DNA of 64,000 nt from an uncultured Cryptobacterium sp. (lineage in GTDB: Bacteria; Actinomycetota; Coriobacteriia; Coriobacteriales; Eggerthellaceae), in contig CATYOF010000009.1 in assembly GCA_958410215.1 (NCBI GenBank), forward strand, positions 30,446 through 94,445, written 5' to 3'. The position numbers and the translations under genes are program-made. Below, one piece after another: positions 9,085 through 18,602 of the stretch; position 1 is the stretch's first letter, and every line of letters begins with the position of its first letter. The notes under the pieces are model-generated. The model searched no databases and had not been told where the DNA came from. It saw only the letters and a list, made by a program, of their open reading frames with translations.

Positions 9085-10929
9085 CTAATTGCTTTTTACG
9101 TGACGATTTCGCAAGGCGTTAAGCTCTGATTGCAACACCACAATGGATTGGAAAGCTAAATCAGCTTCCTCGATGGTAGTTGCAGATTCCATCTGATCGC
9201 GCATAGTAGCAATGGCTTGCTCCATATCGCCAATTTTTAACTCATCCGCCATAAAGCGTAATGCGTCATGAGCAGAAGAGGTAGCAGGAACTGAAGATGA
9301 GGTAAGAATCCGCTGGGCATAAGGGCACTGCTCTTGCGCCTTGTGGATAAGATCAGCCACCGTAAGCGAATTATCACTGAGAGAAATATCAAGCAATACC
9401 AATGCCAAATCACGATGGACACTATCGTGCCACTCGGTTTGACCAAGCTCGTTTACAAAATCTGGGATCATAGCAGGATTATTGGCACATAAACTCAAGA
9501 ACTCTCGTTCGGTCCGTAAGCGATTTTTTTCTAGAGGGCTTAAGATTCGCCTGGGAGCCTGCTTTTGAGATGCCGCTTGGGCGTTATTACCCTGAGAAAG
9601 ATCATAATCGTGCTGAAGGGGCGCTTTAAGCTGTGCAAGCCGTTCGAGTACATCCTGTTCCCGTACATGAACCTTACTTGCAATGTAAACCGCATAATCC
9701 TTTGCCAAAAGGGACGTTTTAATAGGAGCTAATACCGAAAGCGCATCGGTAGTGGCACGACTTCTTCCTTCTGGTGTCGTAAGATCATGGCGAGCAAGGC
9801 GCCTATCAATACCGAAACGAATAAGAGGAATAGCCTGATCAAGCACAGCAGAAAAGGCTTCAGCGCCACGTTCGGCAATAAAATCAGCCGGATCAAGATT
9901 ATCAGGCAACGTAACGGCACACAGATCTACCTTCGAAGATCCCGCTTCGGGTGTTACCGAAGAATCAATAAACCCAAGGGCACGGTCCGCAGCACGCTGT
10001 CCCGCTTCATCGCCGTCAAACAGATAAATAATTTTTGATTTGGCATGATGCGACAAAATACGAATATGTTGGCGAGTCAGAGAAGTTCCCAAGGTTGCTA
10101 CCACATTGGTAAAGCCCGCTTCATGAAGGACAATAACATCGGTATACCCTTCCACCACAATAGCAATACCCGTACTTGCCATGGTTGCTTTAGCTTTATC
10201 AAGTCCATACAACACTTCAGATTTATGAAATAAAGGAGTATCCCCAGTATTAAGATACTTTGGTTCACCCGTGCCGATAACGCGTCCTCCAAAGGCGATA
10301 ATATCGCCCCTTGTATCGGCAATGGGAAACATAACGCGATTAAAGAAGCGATCGTTTACTCCACTGCTTCCCTTAACGGCAACGTTGGCTTCAACCATTT
10401 CCGCATCACTAAACCCAAGCGAGCGCAAATGGGTAACAAGACGTCGTTTCCCTGGTGCAAATCCCAATTTCCACGTAGTAGGAACTTGTCCTCCCAAGTT
10501 GCGAGAAGAAAGATATAAGCGCGCTTGATTAGCATCGTCATCGCTTGAGCGCATAAGCAGCAGATGATAATACGAGGCAGTTTCTTCACAAACGGCCTTT
10601 AAACGCGCTTTCTTGCTGCGTGCCTTTTGAGCCTGCGGTGATTCATGAAGTTCAATGCCCGCTCGACGAGCCAAAAATCGAACAGCATCTAAAAAATCTA
10701 CCCCATCGAGTTTTTGGACGTAGGTGATAATATCGCCACCTTCACCACATCCAAAACAATGCCAGGTTTGCGTTGAAGGATCCACTTTGCAGGAAGGAGT
10801 TTTTTCCTGGTGAAAAGGACAACAACACCAAAAATCTCTTCCTCGCTGACGCATAGTAGATCGTTCGGCAAAAAGTTCTACTAGATCATTGGCTTGCCTT
10901 ACTCGACGTATGTCCTCTTCGCTAATAAT
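9085..10929 (-). CDS. dnaG: DNA primase, apparently starting at ATT
   Basis: DnaG makes RNA primers at the replication fork. The CHC2 zinc domain (Cys37, His40, Cys58, Cys61 counted from the ATT start), the TOPRIM motifs IVVEGYTDVIVLHEAG and YLFDGDEAG, and a C-terminal helicase-binding region are present. The family's conserved N-terminus (ISEEDIRRVRQANDLVELF) extends upstream of the first ATG (10854), but no ATG, GTG or TTG occurs in that frame before a TGA 24 bases upstream of 10929. AGGGAG sits 6 bases before two tandem ATT codons (10929 and 10926), so initiation at ATT is the best reading (614 residues). Using ATG 10854 would cut 25 conserved residues. ribF ends 27 bases upstream. Confidence 0.9.
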   Translation of the reverse strand: MISEEDIRRVRQANDLVELFAERSTMRQRGRDFWCCCPFHQEKTPSCKVDPSTQTWHCFGCGEGGDIITYVQKLDGVDFLDAVRFLARRAGIELHESPQAQKARSKKARLKAVCEETASYYHLLLMRSSDDDANQARLYLSSRNLGGQVPTTWKLGFAPGKRRLVTHLRSLGFSDAEMVEANVAVKGSSGVNDRFFNRVMFPIADTRGDIIAFGGRVIGTGEPKYLNTGDTPLFHKSEVLYGLDKAKATMASTGIAIVVEGYTDVIVLHEAGFTNVVATLGTSLTRQHIRILSHHAKSKIIYLFDGDEAGQRAADRALGFIDSSVTPEAGSSKVDLCAVTLPDNLDPADFIAERGAEAFSAVLDQAIPLIRFGIDRRLARHDLTTPEGRSRATTDALSVLAPIKTSLLAKDYAVYIASKVHVREQDVLERLAQLKAPLQHDYDLSQGNNAQAASQKQAPRRILSPLEKNRLRTEREFLSLCANNPAMIPDFVNELGQTEWHDSVHRDLALVLLDISLSDNSLTVADLIHKAQEQCPYAQRILTSSSVPATSSAHDALRFMADELKIGDMEQAIATMRDQMESATTIEEADLAFQSIVVLQSELNALRNRHVKSN

Positions 10930-10956
10930 AGAAAACTCCCTACTACCCCATCATCA

Positions 10957-11886
10957 CTACAAAGGTAGCGAATCACGACAATAGGCAATGTTGCCCATAA
11001 CAGTTTTGATAAGTTCTTCGGTGCTGTCAAATTTAATCATGGGACGTAAGTATTCCACGAATTCCACTTCAATATATTCGCCGTAAATATTCTTATCGAA
11101 ATCAAGAATGTGAACTTCACAACTTGCATCGGTTTTATCGGCAAATACCGGTGATACCCCCATCGATACCGCAGCACGATAACGTTGTCCCTCAACAATG
11201 GCGTAGGCCGAATAGACGCCTTCAGCCAGCACCCGGCGATTGGGCTCAATGTATAAATTGGCTGTTGAAAAGCCCATATCGCTACCTTCGCCACGACCGG
11301 GACGAACTTTTTCAACCATAGAAAAGCGCCTGCCAAGCAAGCGTTCAGCTTCTTGCAAATCATGTTCCATCAAAAGCAAACGAATGCGGGTTGCCGTAAT
11401 GGGAGCACCTTCTGAACTGCGTAAATTATGAGCATCAATATGGGTACCAACCGCAGCGCCCCATTCAGCGAGGTCTGCCACACTGCCGGCAGCTTTAGCA
11501 CCAAAATGGAAATCAAGACCAACGTGAAGATTTGAAGGAGCATGACCATTAAAGGTTTCCAACAAAAATTCTGCAGGAGATAAACTTGCAAAACTGCGCG
11601 TAAAAGGAAGGGCTACTACCGCATCGACGCCACTAGCCAAGAGTGTTTCTAAACGACGTTCATTGCTCATCAGTTTGCGCAGACGATCGGGGTGAAAAAT
11701 TTCATCCGGATCAATATCAAAGGTAAGCGCAATGGATTTCCCGCCGTTATACTGAGCAGTCTTTTGTGCGCATTCAAGCAGGTATTGATGACCTAAATGC
11801 ACACCGTCAAAAACGCCGAAGGCACAAGAAGCATTCTTAAACATTGAATGATCGAAAGATTCATCTACTTTATACAGTTCTGCCAC
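10957..11886 (-). CDS. ribF: bifunctional riboflavin kinase / FAD synthetase
   Basis: RibF converts riboflavin to FMN and FMN to FAD. The N-terminal nucleotidyltransferase domain shows FGVFDGVHLGHQYLL near residue 24 and a later HVGLDFHFG. The C-terminal kinase domain has GRGEGSDMGFSTANL near 200 and VEFVEYLRPMIKF near the end. The length of 309 is typical. The start is GTG at 11886, overlapping truB by 17 bases. truB-ribF adjacency is common in bacteria. Confidence 0.95.
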   Translation of the reverse strand: MAELYKVDESFDHSMFKNASCAFGVFDGVHLGHQYLLECAQKTAQYNGGKSIALTFDIDPDEIFHPDRLRKLMSNERRLETLLASGVDAVVALPFTRSFASLSPAEFLLETFNGHAPSNLHVGLDFHFGAKAAGSVADLAEWGAAVGTHIDAHNLRSSEGAPITATRIRLLLMEHDLQEAERLLGRRFSMVEKVRPGRGEGSDMGFSTANLYIEPNRRVLAEGVYSAYAIVEGQRYRAAVSMGVSPVFADKTDASCEVHILDFDKNIYGEYIEVEFVEYLRPMIKFDSTEELIKTVMGNIAYCRDSLPL

Positions 11887-12889
11887 GTTCTACACCTATC
11901 GAAAACACGCATCGTGGTTGATAGCGATGCTCGGACTCATGATATTCATACAGTGCTTTTAAGCGATTATTTACTATAACACCTACCACCTCGTTAGGCT
12001 TCGGAGGTTTAGTAGAAGGGATAACACTCGTAGTGCAGGTACAAGGAGCGTACAACTCAGTCATGAGAGGCTCATTCAGCGAAAGATCGGAATCATTAAG
12101 CCAAGCTCCGTGTTCTATCTTAGAAGAACAATCCCTTGCAAAAGCAAACCGACAACCAAGGGCTAGCAAAGGGTCAATTACCGCTTCTTCTTTATGCTGC
12201 TCTAAATCGGAAAGATCCAAGCAATCATCAAGCAGTACCGAGCCAGACCTTACGCGTGCAAGCGAACTTACATAGGCACAAGATCCCACTTCACGTCCCA
12301 TATCTCGAGCAATGGAGCGCATATAGGTACCCTTTGATACACTCATTTCACAGATCCATTCAACGGCTTCACAGCCGTCTAAACGACGAGATTCGTGCAC
12401 ATCACATAACTGAGCGTCATAAATTTCAAACGGGCGTGGAGCAAGATCAATCACCTTACCCGCACGAGCTTGCTCATAAGCCTTTTTCCCTTTCACCTTG
12501 ATAGCAGAATAGATAGGAGGAACTTGCATTCCCTTTCCTACCATGCCCTCAATAAATTTATGAGCATAGTCAGTATCCCCCACACATTCGGGAACGGGGA
12601 GCTGGCGTAAGATATCTCCTTCGCAATCGTCGGTAGTCGTGGAAAGACCGAACGTTACCCCCATGCGGTAACGTTTTCCATGGCCTACCAAATACGCATC
12701 CAAGCGCGTAGCGGGACCAACACATACCAGCAAAACTCCTGAAGCTTGCGGGTCCAAGGTGCCTGCATGGCCTACCCGTCGTTCGTTAAATACCCGCCTG
12801 ACCACATTCACCACATCATGAGAAGACATGCCCACAGGTTTATTAATCGCAAGAAGACAACTTCTTCCTGAAGAGCCTCGTTTACTCAC
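11870..12889 (-). CDS. truB: tRNA pseudouridine-55 synthase
   Basis: TruB makes pseudouridine 55 in the T-loop of tRNAs. The catalytic Asp lies in RRVGHAGTLDPQASGVLLV, near residue 44, and KRYRMGVTFGLSTTTDDCEG follows. The length of 339 is a little above E. coli's 314, with a longer C-terminal part. The start is GTG at 12889, supported by AAGGAGTTACGG, and it overlaps the nrnA stop by 8 bases. Confidence 0.95.
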   Translation of the reverse strand: MSKRGSSGRSCLLAINKPVGMSSHDVVNVVRRVFNERRVGHAGTLDPQASGVLLVCVGPATRLDAYLVGHGKRYRMGVTFGLSTTTDDCEGDILRQLPVPECVGDTDYAHKFIEGMVGKGMQVPPIYSAIKVKGKKAYEQARAGKVIDLAPRPFEIYDAQLCDVHESRRLDGCEAVEWICEMSVSKGTYMRSIARDMGREVGSCAYVSSLARVRSGSVLLDDCLDLSDLEQHKEEAVIDPLLALGCRFAFARDCSSKIEHGAWLNDSDLSLNEPLMTELYAPCTCTTSVIPSTKPPKPNEVVGVIVNNRLKALYEYHESEHRYQPRCVFSIGVERGRTV

Positions 12890-13913
12890 CCGTAACTCCT
12901 TCTTTTAAAGGAACAGATGGTTTATCTACAAAACACGTTGTTTGAATAGCATTAAGAGCAGCCACGCGTGCTTCTTCTAAGGTCCCGTGAAACGTAAATC
13001 CTGCTGCAGCCTTATGGCCACCTCCGTCAAATTGACGGGCAACTGCGGAAACATCGGTTTCATCGTCTTTAGCACGTAAGCTCCCGCGAATAGTGTTGCG
13101 ATCGTTTTCGCGCAGAATTAACGCTACTTTTATTCCTCGAATGGAACGAAGTGTATCAATCAAGGGTTCGGCATCCGCTTTGACAGCGCCACACTGAGCA
13201 AAATCTTCCTGGGAAAGATACGAAAGCACGAATTGGTTATCTTCGTAAAATTCCATATGTTCTAACGTGAGTTTTTCTAGTTCTATGGAAGCCAAGGAGC
13301 GACTCTGGAAAAATTCCCTGTTCACTTCCGTAGGATCCGCCCCCCACTCCATCATCTCAGCCGCACCATTAAAGGATGCCGCATCGGTGTTTTGGTAGGC
13401 AAAGCGTCCCGTATCAGTAATAAGACCTGTTAAACAGCAATGCGCCACTTCACGACTACGAGAGCCTAAATACCCGGACAATTCCCAAATTAAAAGGCAG
13501 GTAGCACTTGCATCGGGATCAACATAGTTAAATTCTGCCATACAGCTTTCAACCGCATGATGATCAACGGTAAAACGAACTGAAGCCCTATCATGAAGCG
13601 CTGCTGCATCTCCGATGCGCTCGGTTGTAGGAACGTCAACCCCAATAAAAACCTGGGGCTTCTCGGTATACAGCGAAGCGGGAATAAGCGCGTCACTTCC
13701 CGGTAAAAACTGAAGACCTACCTCAATAGGTTCATTACGTGCAAGCACACAGGTAGCACGTTTGCCGAGATTGCGGAGTGCAAAATACAGCCCTAGCTGA
13801 GAGCCTAAACAATCACCATCGGGATTAACATGACCACAAATAACGAAATCGTCGAGCACTTTTAATTGCTCGGCGATTTCGTAGAGCGTGGTATTGGTTT
13901 GAGGAGTAACCAC
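12882..13913 (-). CDS. nrnA: DHH-family nanoRNase / pAp phosphatase (NrnA type)
   Basis: NrnA-type enzymes degrade very short RNAs and dephosphorylate pAp. The N-terminal DHH domain shows ICGHVNPDGDCLGSQLGL, GVDVPTTERIGD, the signature VDHHAV and GLITDTGRF. The C-terminal DHHA1 domain ends with FDGGGHKAAAGF. The length of about 343 matches the family. I prefer the GTG at 13913 because AGGAG lies 7 bases upstream; a TTG at 13919 would sit too close to it. The place between rbfA and truB is typical. Confidence 0.93.
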   Translation of the reverse strand: MVTPQTNTTLYEIAEQLKVLDDFVICGHVNPDGDCLGSQLGLYFALRNLGKRATCVLARNEPIEVGLQFLPGSDALIPASLYTEKPQVFIGVDVPTTERIGDAAALHDRASVRFTVDHHAVESCMAEFNYVDPDASATCLLIWELSGYLGSRSREVAHCCLTGLITDTGRFAYQNTDAASFNGAAEMMEWGADPTEVNREFFQSRSLASIELEKLTLEHMEFYEDNQFVLSYLSQEDFAQCGAVKADAEPLIDTLRSIRGIKVALILRENDRNTIRGSLRAKDDETDVSAVARQFDGGGHKAAAGFTFHGTLEEARVAALNAIQTTCFVDKPSVPLKEGVTGE

Positions 13914-13924
13914 GTACAAACTCC

Positions 13925-14287
13925 TTACTCTTCTTGGGTAGATGAATTACGCTCCGCATCGCGAGCAAGTGCTTCAGCAATACGTTCGGCCTGGTCAACA
14001 CTTGAATCCAACATAAAACGTAATTCGGGAGCAACACGCCAGGAAAGCTTCTTTGCCATCAATGAACGAATGCGCCCCGCTGCTGCCTGAAAGGCGTTAG
14101 CAACTTCAACATAGCGCGAAGGTTCAGTCGTGTAAAACACATTGGCAACACTGCGATCGAAGCTTACCTCACACGAAGTGATGGTTACCATAGCCAGACG
14201 AGGATCAGTCATTTCAAAAAGTAAAATATTAGCTATGACCTCACGGGCTTGTTCGTTGACTTTACGGCTTGAAGAACCCTGTTTCAT
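13925..14287 (-). CDS. rbfA: 30S ribosome-binding factor A
   Basis: RbfA is a KH-like factor that helps 16S rRNA maturation and 30S assembly. The 120-residue protein has the family's opening (SSRKVNEQAREVIANILL), then TDPRLAMVTITSCEVS and VFYTTE. It starts 2 bases after the infB stop and is presumably translationally coupled to it. Confidence 0.95.
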   Translation of the reverse strand: MKQGSSSRKVNEQAREVIANILLFEMTDPRLAMVTITSCEVSFDRSVANVFYTTEPSRYVEVANAFQAAAGRIRSLMAKKLSWRVAPELRFMLDSSVDQAERIAEALARDAERNSSTQEE

Positions 14288-14289
14288 GG

Positions 14290-17070
14290 CTATTCAACCC
14301 TTTCCTTTTCAACGATGCGATAACCCTCAATGGTGTCGCCCACCTTGATATCCTGATAACCATCAATGCCAATACCGCATTCGTATCCTCGAGCAACACT
14401 CTTAACGTCATCCTTGAAGCGACGTAAGCTATGGATAGTTCCTTCAAAGATAACCGTACCATCACGAACGATACGGACCTTGTCGTCGCGAGAAATTTCA
14501 CCTTCGGTGATGTAGCAACCAGCAATGGTGCCCACCTTAGGTACCTTAAAGGTTTCTCGAACTTCAGCGATACCGGTATCTTCTTCAACAATATCGGGAG
14601 ACAGCAAGCCAACACGAGCAGCATTAATATCTTCAATTGCCTGATAAATAACACGATACAGACGAATATCAACCTTTTCGCGTTCAGCAACTTCGCGAGT
14701 CTTACCCGTAGGACGCACGTTAAAGCCAATGATGATAGCATCAGATGCCGCAGCCAAGGTAACATCAGTTTCGGTAATGCCACCAACTGCTGCATGAATG
14801 ATATTGATCTTAACTTCAGATTGATCCATCTTAGAGAAGGCATCGCGCAAAGCTTCAATGGAGCCCATAACGTCAGCCTTAACAACCAAGTTCAGGTCGG
14901 TCGTTTCGCCTTCTTCAATACGAGCAAACAAATCGTCCAAATTCATATGGGAACGAGATTCTTGCTTGGCTAAACGAGCACGTAAAGCACGTTCTTCAGC
15001 TAAGCGACGCGCATCGCGTTCGTCTTCAAATACACGGAACTCATCGCCTGCCGTAGGTACGGAATTCAAGCCCAAAACCTCAACTGGGTCTGCCGGGGCT
15101 GCATGGTCCACATGTTCACCGCGAGGATTAATCAACGCACGAACCTTACCGTAGGACGTACCCGCAACTACCACGTCACCTGGATGAAGCGTACCACGTG
15201 CGATAAGCATCGTTGCAACAGAACCACGACCCTTATCCAGGTTTGCCTCAATAACGTAGCCCGAAGCAAGCGCATTAGGGTTGGCCTTTAGTTCCAATAC
15301 ATCTGCCTGAAGCAAAATAGTTTCCAGTAAGTCATCAATATGAAGGTGTTGTTTTGCAGAAACATCCACAAACATATTCTGGCCACCCCATTCTTCAGGG
15401 ATGATGCCATATTCAGTAAGTTCCTGACGAACACGATCGGGAGTAGCACCTGGCTTATCAATCTTATTAACCGCTACCACGATAGGAACATCAGCTGCCT
15501 TTGCATGGTTGATTGCTTCAACCGTTTGAGGCATAACACCGTCATCAGCCGCAACAACCAGAACAATAACGTCGGTAACCTGTGCACCACGAGCACGCAT
15601 AGCGGTAAATGCTTCGTGACCAGGAGTATCGATAAAGGTAATCTGACGACCATTGATATTTACCACTGATGCGCCAATGTGCTGGGTAATACCACCCGCC
15701 TCGTGACTTGCAACGCCGGTTGAACGAATAGCGTCAAGCAAAGAAGTTTTACCGTGGTCAACATGACCCATAACCGTAACAACGGGAGGACGAGGCTTTA
15801 AATCCTCTTCGGAATCGTGGTATACCACTGCAAATTCTTCCTCAGGAGAAACCACGCGAACCTTACGACCCAAGTCATCAGCAATAAGCTCAATTAACTC
15901 ATCACTCATAGACTGCGTAAGGGTAAGTGCCTGGCCCAACATGAACAGACGCTTTACCACGTCGTTTGGAGAAACGTCTACCAATTCAGCAAATTGAGCA
16001 ACCGTTGAACCCTGAGGAATTTCTACAACGGAATCGTCCAATACCAACGAAGGATCTAAGCCCTTTTCCAATGCTTCCATTTCGGCACGTTCGCGAGCCT
16101 GAGCCTCACGCTTTTCCTTACGCTTTTTACGACGACCTTCGCCATCATGGCTGGCTGCCTCTACTGCAGCACGGGCTTCCGCTAACACTTTATCGCGCTG
16201 GAGTTTTTCAGCCTGAACCGCCATTTGAGCATAACGATCTTCACCCTTAGGCGTGTCGTTCTGCTCCAATTCAGGAACGGAAGGTTCAAAACCCTTGCGC
16301 TGCTTTTTATTCTTCTTGTTATTGCCGCGCTGATCATTTTTCTGATCCCCACGAGCATTATTGTTACGCTGATTCTTTTTAGCCTGAGCCTTTTCCTGCT
16401 TTTGGTGCTCCAAGCGTTCACGTTCATTATTAATTTGATCGAGCAGCGAAGAAAAGTTCGACTTCGTCGTAACTGGTGCTGCCTTAGGAGGCTGCTTGGG
16501 TTGCTGGGTGGTGCTATGTTTAGCGTTTTTTCGGCCACGATTATGAAGAGCTTCTTCAACCGCCTGCTTTTTAGCCACCTCTGCCGCACGAGCAGCTGCA
16601 CGCTTACGCTCGCGCGCTTCGGCCGCTTCGCGCTCTACACGCTCACGTTCACGTTCAATCTGTGAAGCAAGGCTCTCAAAAGGAGAATTAGAAATCTTCT
16701 TCTTAGGAGCAGCATCGCTTTGAGTTTTTTCTTGTTTTGCTGCCTGCTTCGCTTCACGACGAGCACGCTCTGCTTCACGCGCTTCTCGTTCAGCCTCTAC
16801 CGCCGCACGGCGTTCGGCCTCTTCGTCAGCCTTGCGCTGAGCCTCTTCGGCTTTCTTTTCAGCGAGCTGTTTTGCCTCTTCGTCCTCCAGCTCCCCTGCA
16901 CGCTGCTTAATTTCAGGTTCTAGATTCTTACGAACCTTCTGAACATAGGCGTCCTGGAGAATGCTGGCATGACTCTTAGCGGGAATTTTCATTTCCGCAA
17001 GACGATCGAGCAGCTCCTTGCTGGTCATATCAAATTCTTTTGCCAATTCATGTACACGCATGCCAGGCAT
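14290..17070 (-). CDS. infB: translation initiation factor IF-2
   Basis: IF-2 is the GTPase that brings initiator tRNA to the 30S subunit. A short IF2_N domain (MPGMRVHELAKEFDMTSKEL) is followed by about 300 residues of Lys/Glu/Arg/Ala-rich coiled coil, then the GTPase domain (VMGHVDHGKTSLLDAI, FIDTPGHEAFTAM, VAVNKIDKPGA) and the C-terminal EF-Tu-like domains. I use the ATG at 17070 (926 residues): GAGGAGACTAT precedes it, and the upstream ATG at 17097 would overlap rnpM. The charged N-terminal region produces several long open frames on the opposite strand that look spurious. Confidence 0.96.
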   Translation of the reverse strand: MPGMRVHELAKEFDMTSKELLDRLAEMKIPAKSHASILQDAYVQKVRKNLEPEIKQRAGELEDEEAKQLAEKKAEEAQRKADEEAERRAAVEAEREAREAERARREAKQAAKQEKTQSDAAPKKKISNSPFESLASQIERERERVEREAAEARERKRAAARAAEVAKKQAVEEALHNRGRKNAKHSTTQQPKQPPKAAPVTTKSNFSSLLDQINNERERLEHQKQEKAQAKKNQRNNNARGDQKNDQRGNNKKNKKQRKGFEPSVPELEQNDTPKGEDRYAQMAVQAEKLQRDKVLAEARAAVEAASHDGEGRRKKRKEKREAQARERAEMEALEKGLDPSLVLDDSVVEIPQGSTVAQFAELVDVSPNDVVKRLFMLGQALTLTQSMSDELIELIADDLGRKVRVVSPEEEFAVVYHDSEEDLKPRPPVVTVMGHVDHGKTSLLDAIRSTGVASHEAGGITQHIGASVVNINGRQITFIDTPGHEAFTAMRARGAQVTDVIVLVVAADDGVMPQTVEAINHAKAADVPIVVAVNKIDKPGATPDRVRQELTEYGIIPEEWGGQNMFVDVSAKQHLHIDDLLETILLQADVLELKANPNALASGYVIEANLDKGRGSVATMLIARGTLHPGDVVVAGTSYGKVRALINPRGEHVDHAAPADPVEVLGLNSVPTAGDEFRVFEDERDARRLAEERALRARLAKQESRSHMNLDDLFARIEEGETTDLNLVVKADVMGSIEALRDAFSKMDQSEVKINIIHAAVGGITETDVTLAAASDAIIIGFNVRPTGKTREVAEREKVDIRLYRVIYQAIEDINAARVGLLSPDIVEEDTGIAEVRETFKVPKVGTIAGCYITEGEISRDDKVRIVRDGTVIFEGTIHSLRRFKDDVKSVARGYECGIGIDGYQDIKVGDTIEGYRIVEKERVE

Positions 17071-17083
17071 ATAGTCTCCTCGT

Positions 17084-17362
17084 CTATTTCTCTTCATAAG
17101 ATAGTAAATCGCGAAGCTGTTCAGCTATGCGTTCACGATCTTCGTCGGTTACGGCAATTCTAAGAGCTTGATCAAGCTTCTTAGAAGAAAGTGCTTTCTC
17201 TAGGCAAGCAACACTACAAACGTAAGCACCTCGACCATTCATTTTACCTGTTGGGTCAAAACAAATCTCACCTTCAGGGCTACGAACTATACGTAAAAGC
17301 GAATTTTTTGTATCAGTCGCTCTACATACTATGCAAGTTCTTTGTCGTTTGCGTTCTGCCAT
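17084..17362 (-). CDS. rnpM: RNase P modulator RnpM (YlxR family)
   Basis: This 92-residue YlxR-family protein is encoded, as usual, between nusA and infB. YlxR has been shown to bind RNase P RNA and modulate its activity in Bacillus (RnpM). Motifs are RTCIVCRATDTKNSLLRIV and GKMNGRGAYVC; the cysteines resemble a degenerate zinc site. The start ATG at 17362 lies 12 bases after the nusA stop. Confidence 0.9.
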   Translation of the reverse strand: MAERKRQRTCIVCRATDTKNSLLRIVRSPEGEICFDPTGKMNGRGAYVCSVACLEKALSSKKLDQALRIAVTDEDRERIAEQLRDLLSYEEK

Positions 17363-17374
17363 AGATAGTTCACG

Positions 17375-18589
17375 TTACTCTTCGTCTTCAAATTCAGCAT
17401 GGATACCGCAGTAGCGATATCCTTCACGCGCATGGTTACGGCAGCGGGTTCCGTCTTCCGCAACGTAGGCGCACAAGCCGTCATCTTCTTCGTCTTCAAC
17501 ATCATCAATCAAATCAGGTTCATTAAACAGTGATTCACCTGCAAATGAGGTTGATTTGATATCGATATGCCAACCTGTCAAACGGGCTGCCAAACGAGCA
17601 TTCTGGCCTTCTTTGCCAATTGCCAAAGAAAGCTGATCGTCAGGCACGATAACGGTGGCGTAGTTGTTTTCTTCGTCGATATCGACGCGTGTTACGCGAG
17701 CAGGCGAAAGCGCATTAGCCACATAAATGGCAGGATCTTCATTCCACTGAATAACATCCACGCGTTCGTTGCGAAGGCCTTCAACCACCATACGAACACG
17801 AGAACCCTTAGGTCCTACGCAGGCGCCCACCGGATCAAGGTTAGGCTCACGAGAAGCTACCGCGATCTTGGAACGCTCACCAGGTTCACGAGCAATAGAT
17901 TTAATTTCTACCAAACCATCGTAAATTTCAGGTACTTCAATTTCAAACAGACGACGAATAAGGTCAGGATGAGTACGAGAAACCACAATGGACGGACGAG
18001 TATGTTCGCCACGCATCTTAGGAGCGTCCGAATTTGGATCACGAACTTCCACGATAAGGGTCTTCAAGCGCTGATTATGACGATAGCGTTCGTTGCGAGG
18101 ACGCTCGTTACGTTCATCGGGATAACGCTTTAAATCATAATGAGGCAGTTCTGCTTCCACCCCATCGCGGATCTTAATAATGGTGAAATCGGGCGTACCC
18201 TGCAAAACGGTACCCGTAACCAAATCGCCCACACGAGAGGAAAACTCTTCGTAAATCGACTGACGACCTGCATCACGCACAATAGAACCGATAACATTTT
18301 TCGCATTGAGTGCAGCAATACGACTTACATCATCGGGGGTTACATCGCGTTCTTCGAATTCAGTATATTCGCCCGTTTCAGGATCTGGTTCTCCTACCGG
18401 AACAAGCTCGTACACGTAAATTTTTCCCGTATTACGATCGATAGTTACACGGGCATCGTAGTCCAAGTCCAAAATATGTTGATAGCTTTTAGCAAGCGAA
18501 GCTTCCAATCGATCAATCAAGTAAAATTCATCGATTTTACGTTCGTGCGCTAAAGCCTGAAGTGCTTCAATTAATTCAGAGGCTGCCAT
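17375..18589 (-). CDS. nusA: transcription factor NusA with extra C-terminal Cys/His tail
   Basis: NusA binds RNA polymerase and controls pausing, termination and antitermination. The N-terminal domain (ELIEALQALAHERKIDEFYL), S1 domain (residues about 135-200) and two KH domains (GACVGPKGSRVRMV; LAIGKEGQNARLAARL) are all present. After an acidic linker the last 32 residues carry Cys373, Cys383, His386, Cys394 and His397, a spacing that could bind zinc. I do not know this tail in well-studied NusA proteins. The start ATG at 18589 has AAAGGAC upstream. rimP precedes it with a 13-base gap. Confidence 0.95.
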   Translation of the reverse strand: MAASELIEALQALAHERKIDEFYLIDRLEASLAKSYQHILDLDYDARVTIDRNTGKIYVYELVPVGEPDPETGEYTEFEERDVTPDDVSRIAALNAKNVIGSIVRDAGRQSIYEEFSSRVGDLVTGTVLQGTPDFTIIKIRDGVEAELPHYDLKRYPDERNERPRNERYRHNQRLKTLIVEVRDPNSDAPKMRGEHTRPSIVVSRTHPDLIRRLFEIEVPEIYDGLVEIKSIAREPGERSKIAVASREPNLDPVGACVGPKGSRVRMVVEGLRNERVDVIQWNEDPAIYVANALSPARVTRVDIDEENNYATVIVPDDQLSLAIGKEGQNARLAARLTGWHIDIKSTSFAGESLFNEPDLIDDVEDEEDDGLCAYVAEDGTRCRNHAREGYRYCGIHAEFEDEE

Positions 18590-18602
18590 GGAAAAGTCCT
18601 TT

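Noticed and set aside
16182..16665. Open frames of 139 and 146 codons on both strands inside infB
   Set aside because: They mirror the Lys/Glu/Arg-rich low-complexity region of IF-2 in other frames; they lack ribosome sites and any recognisable product.
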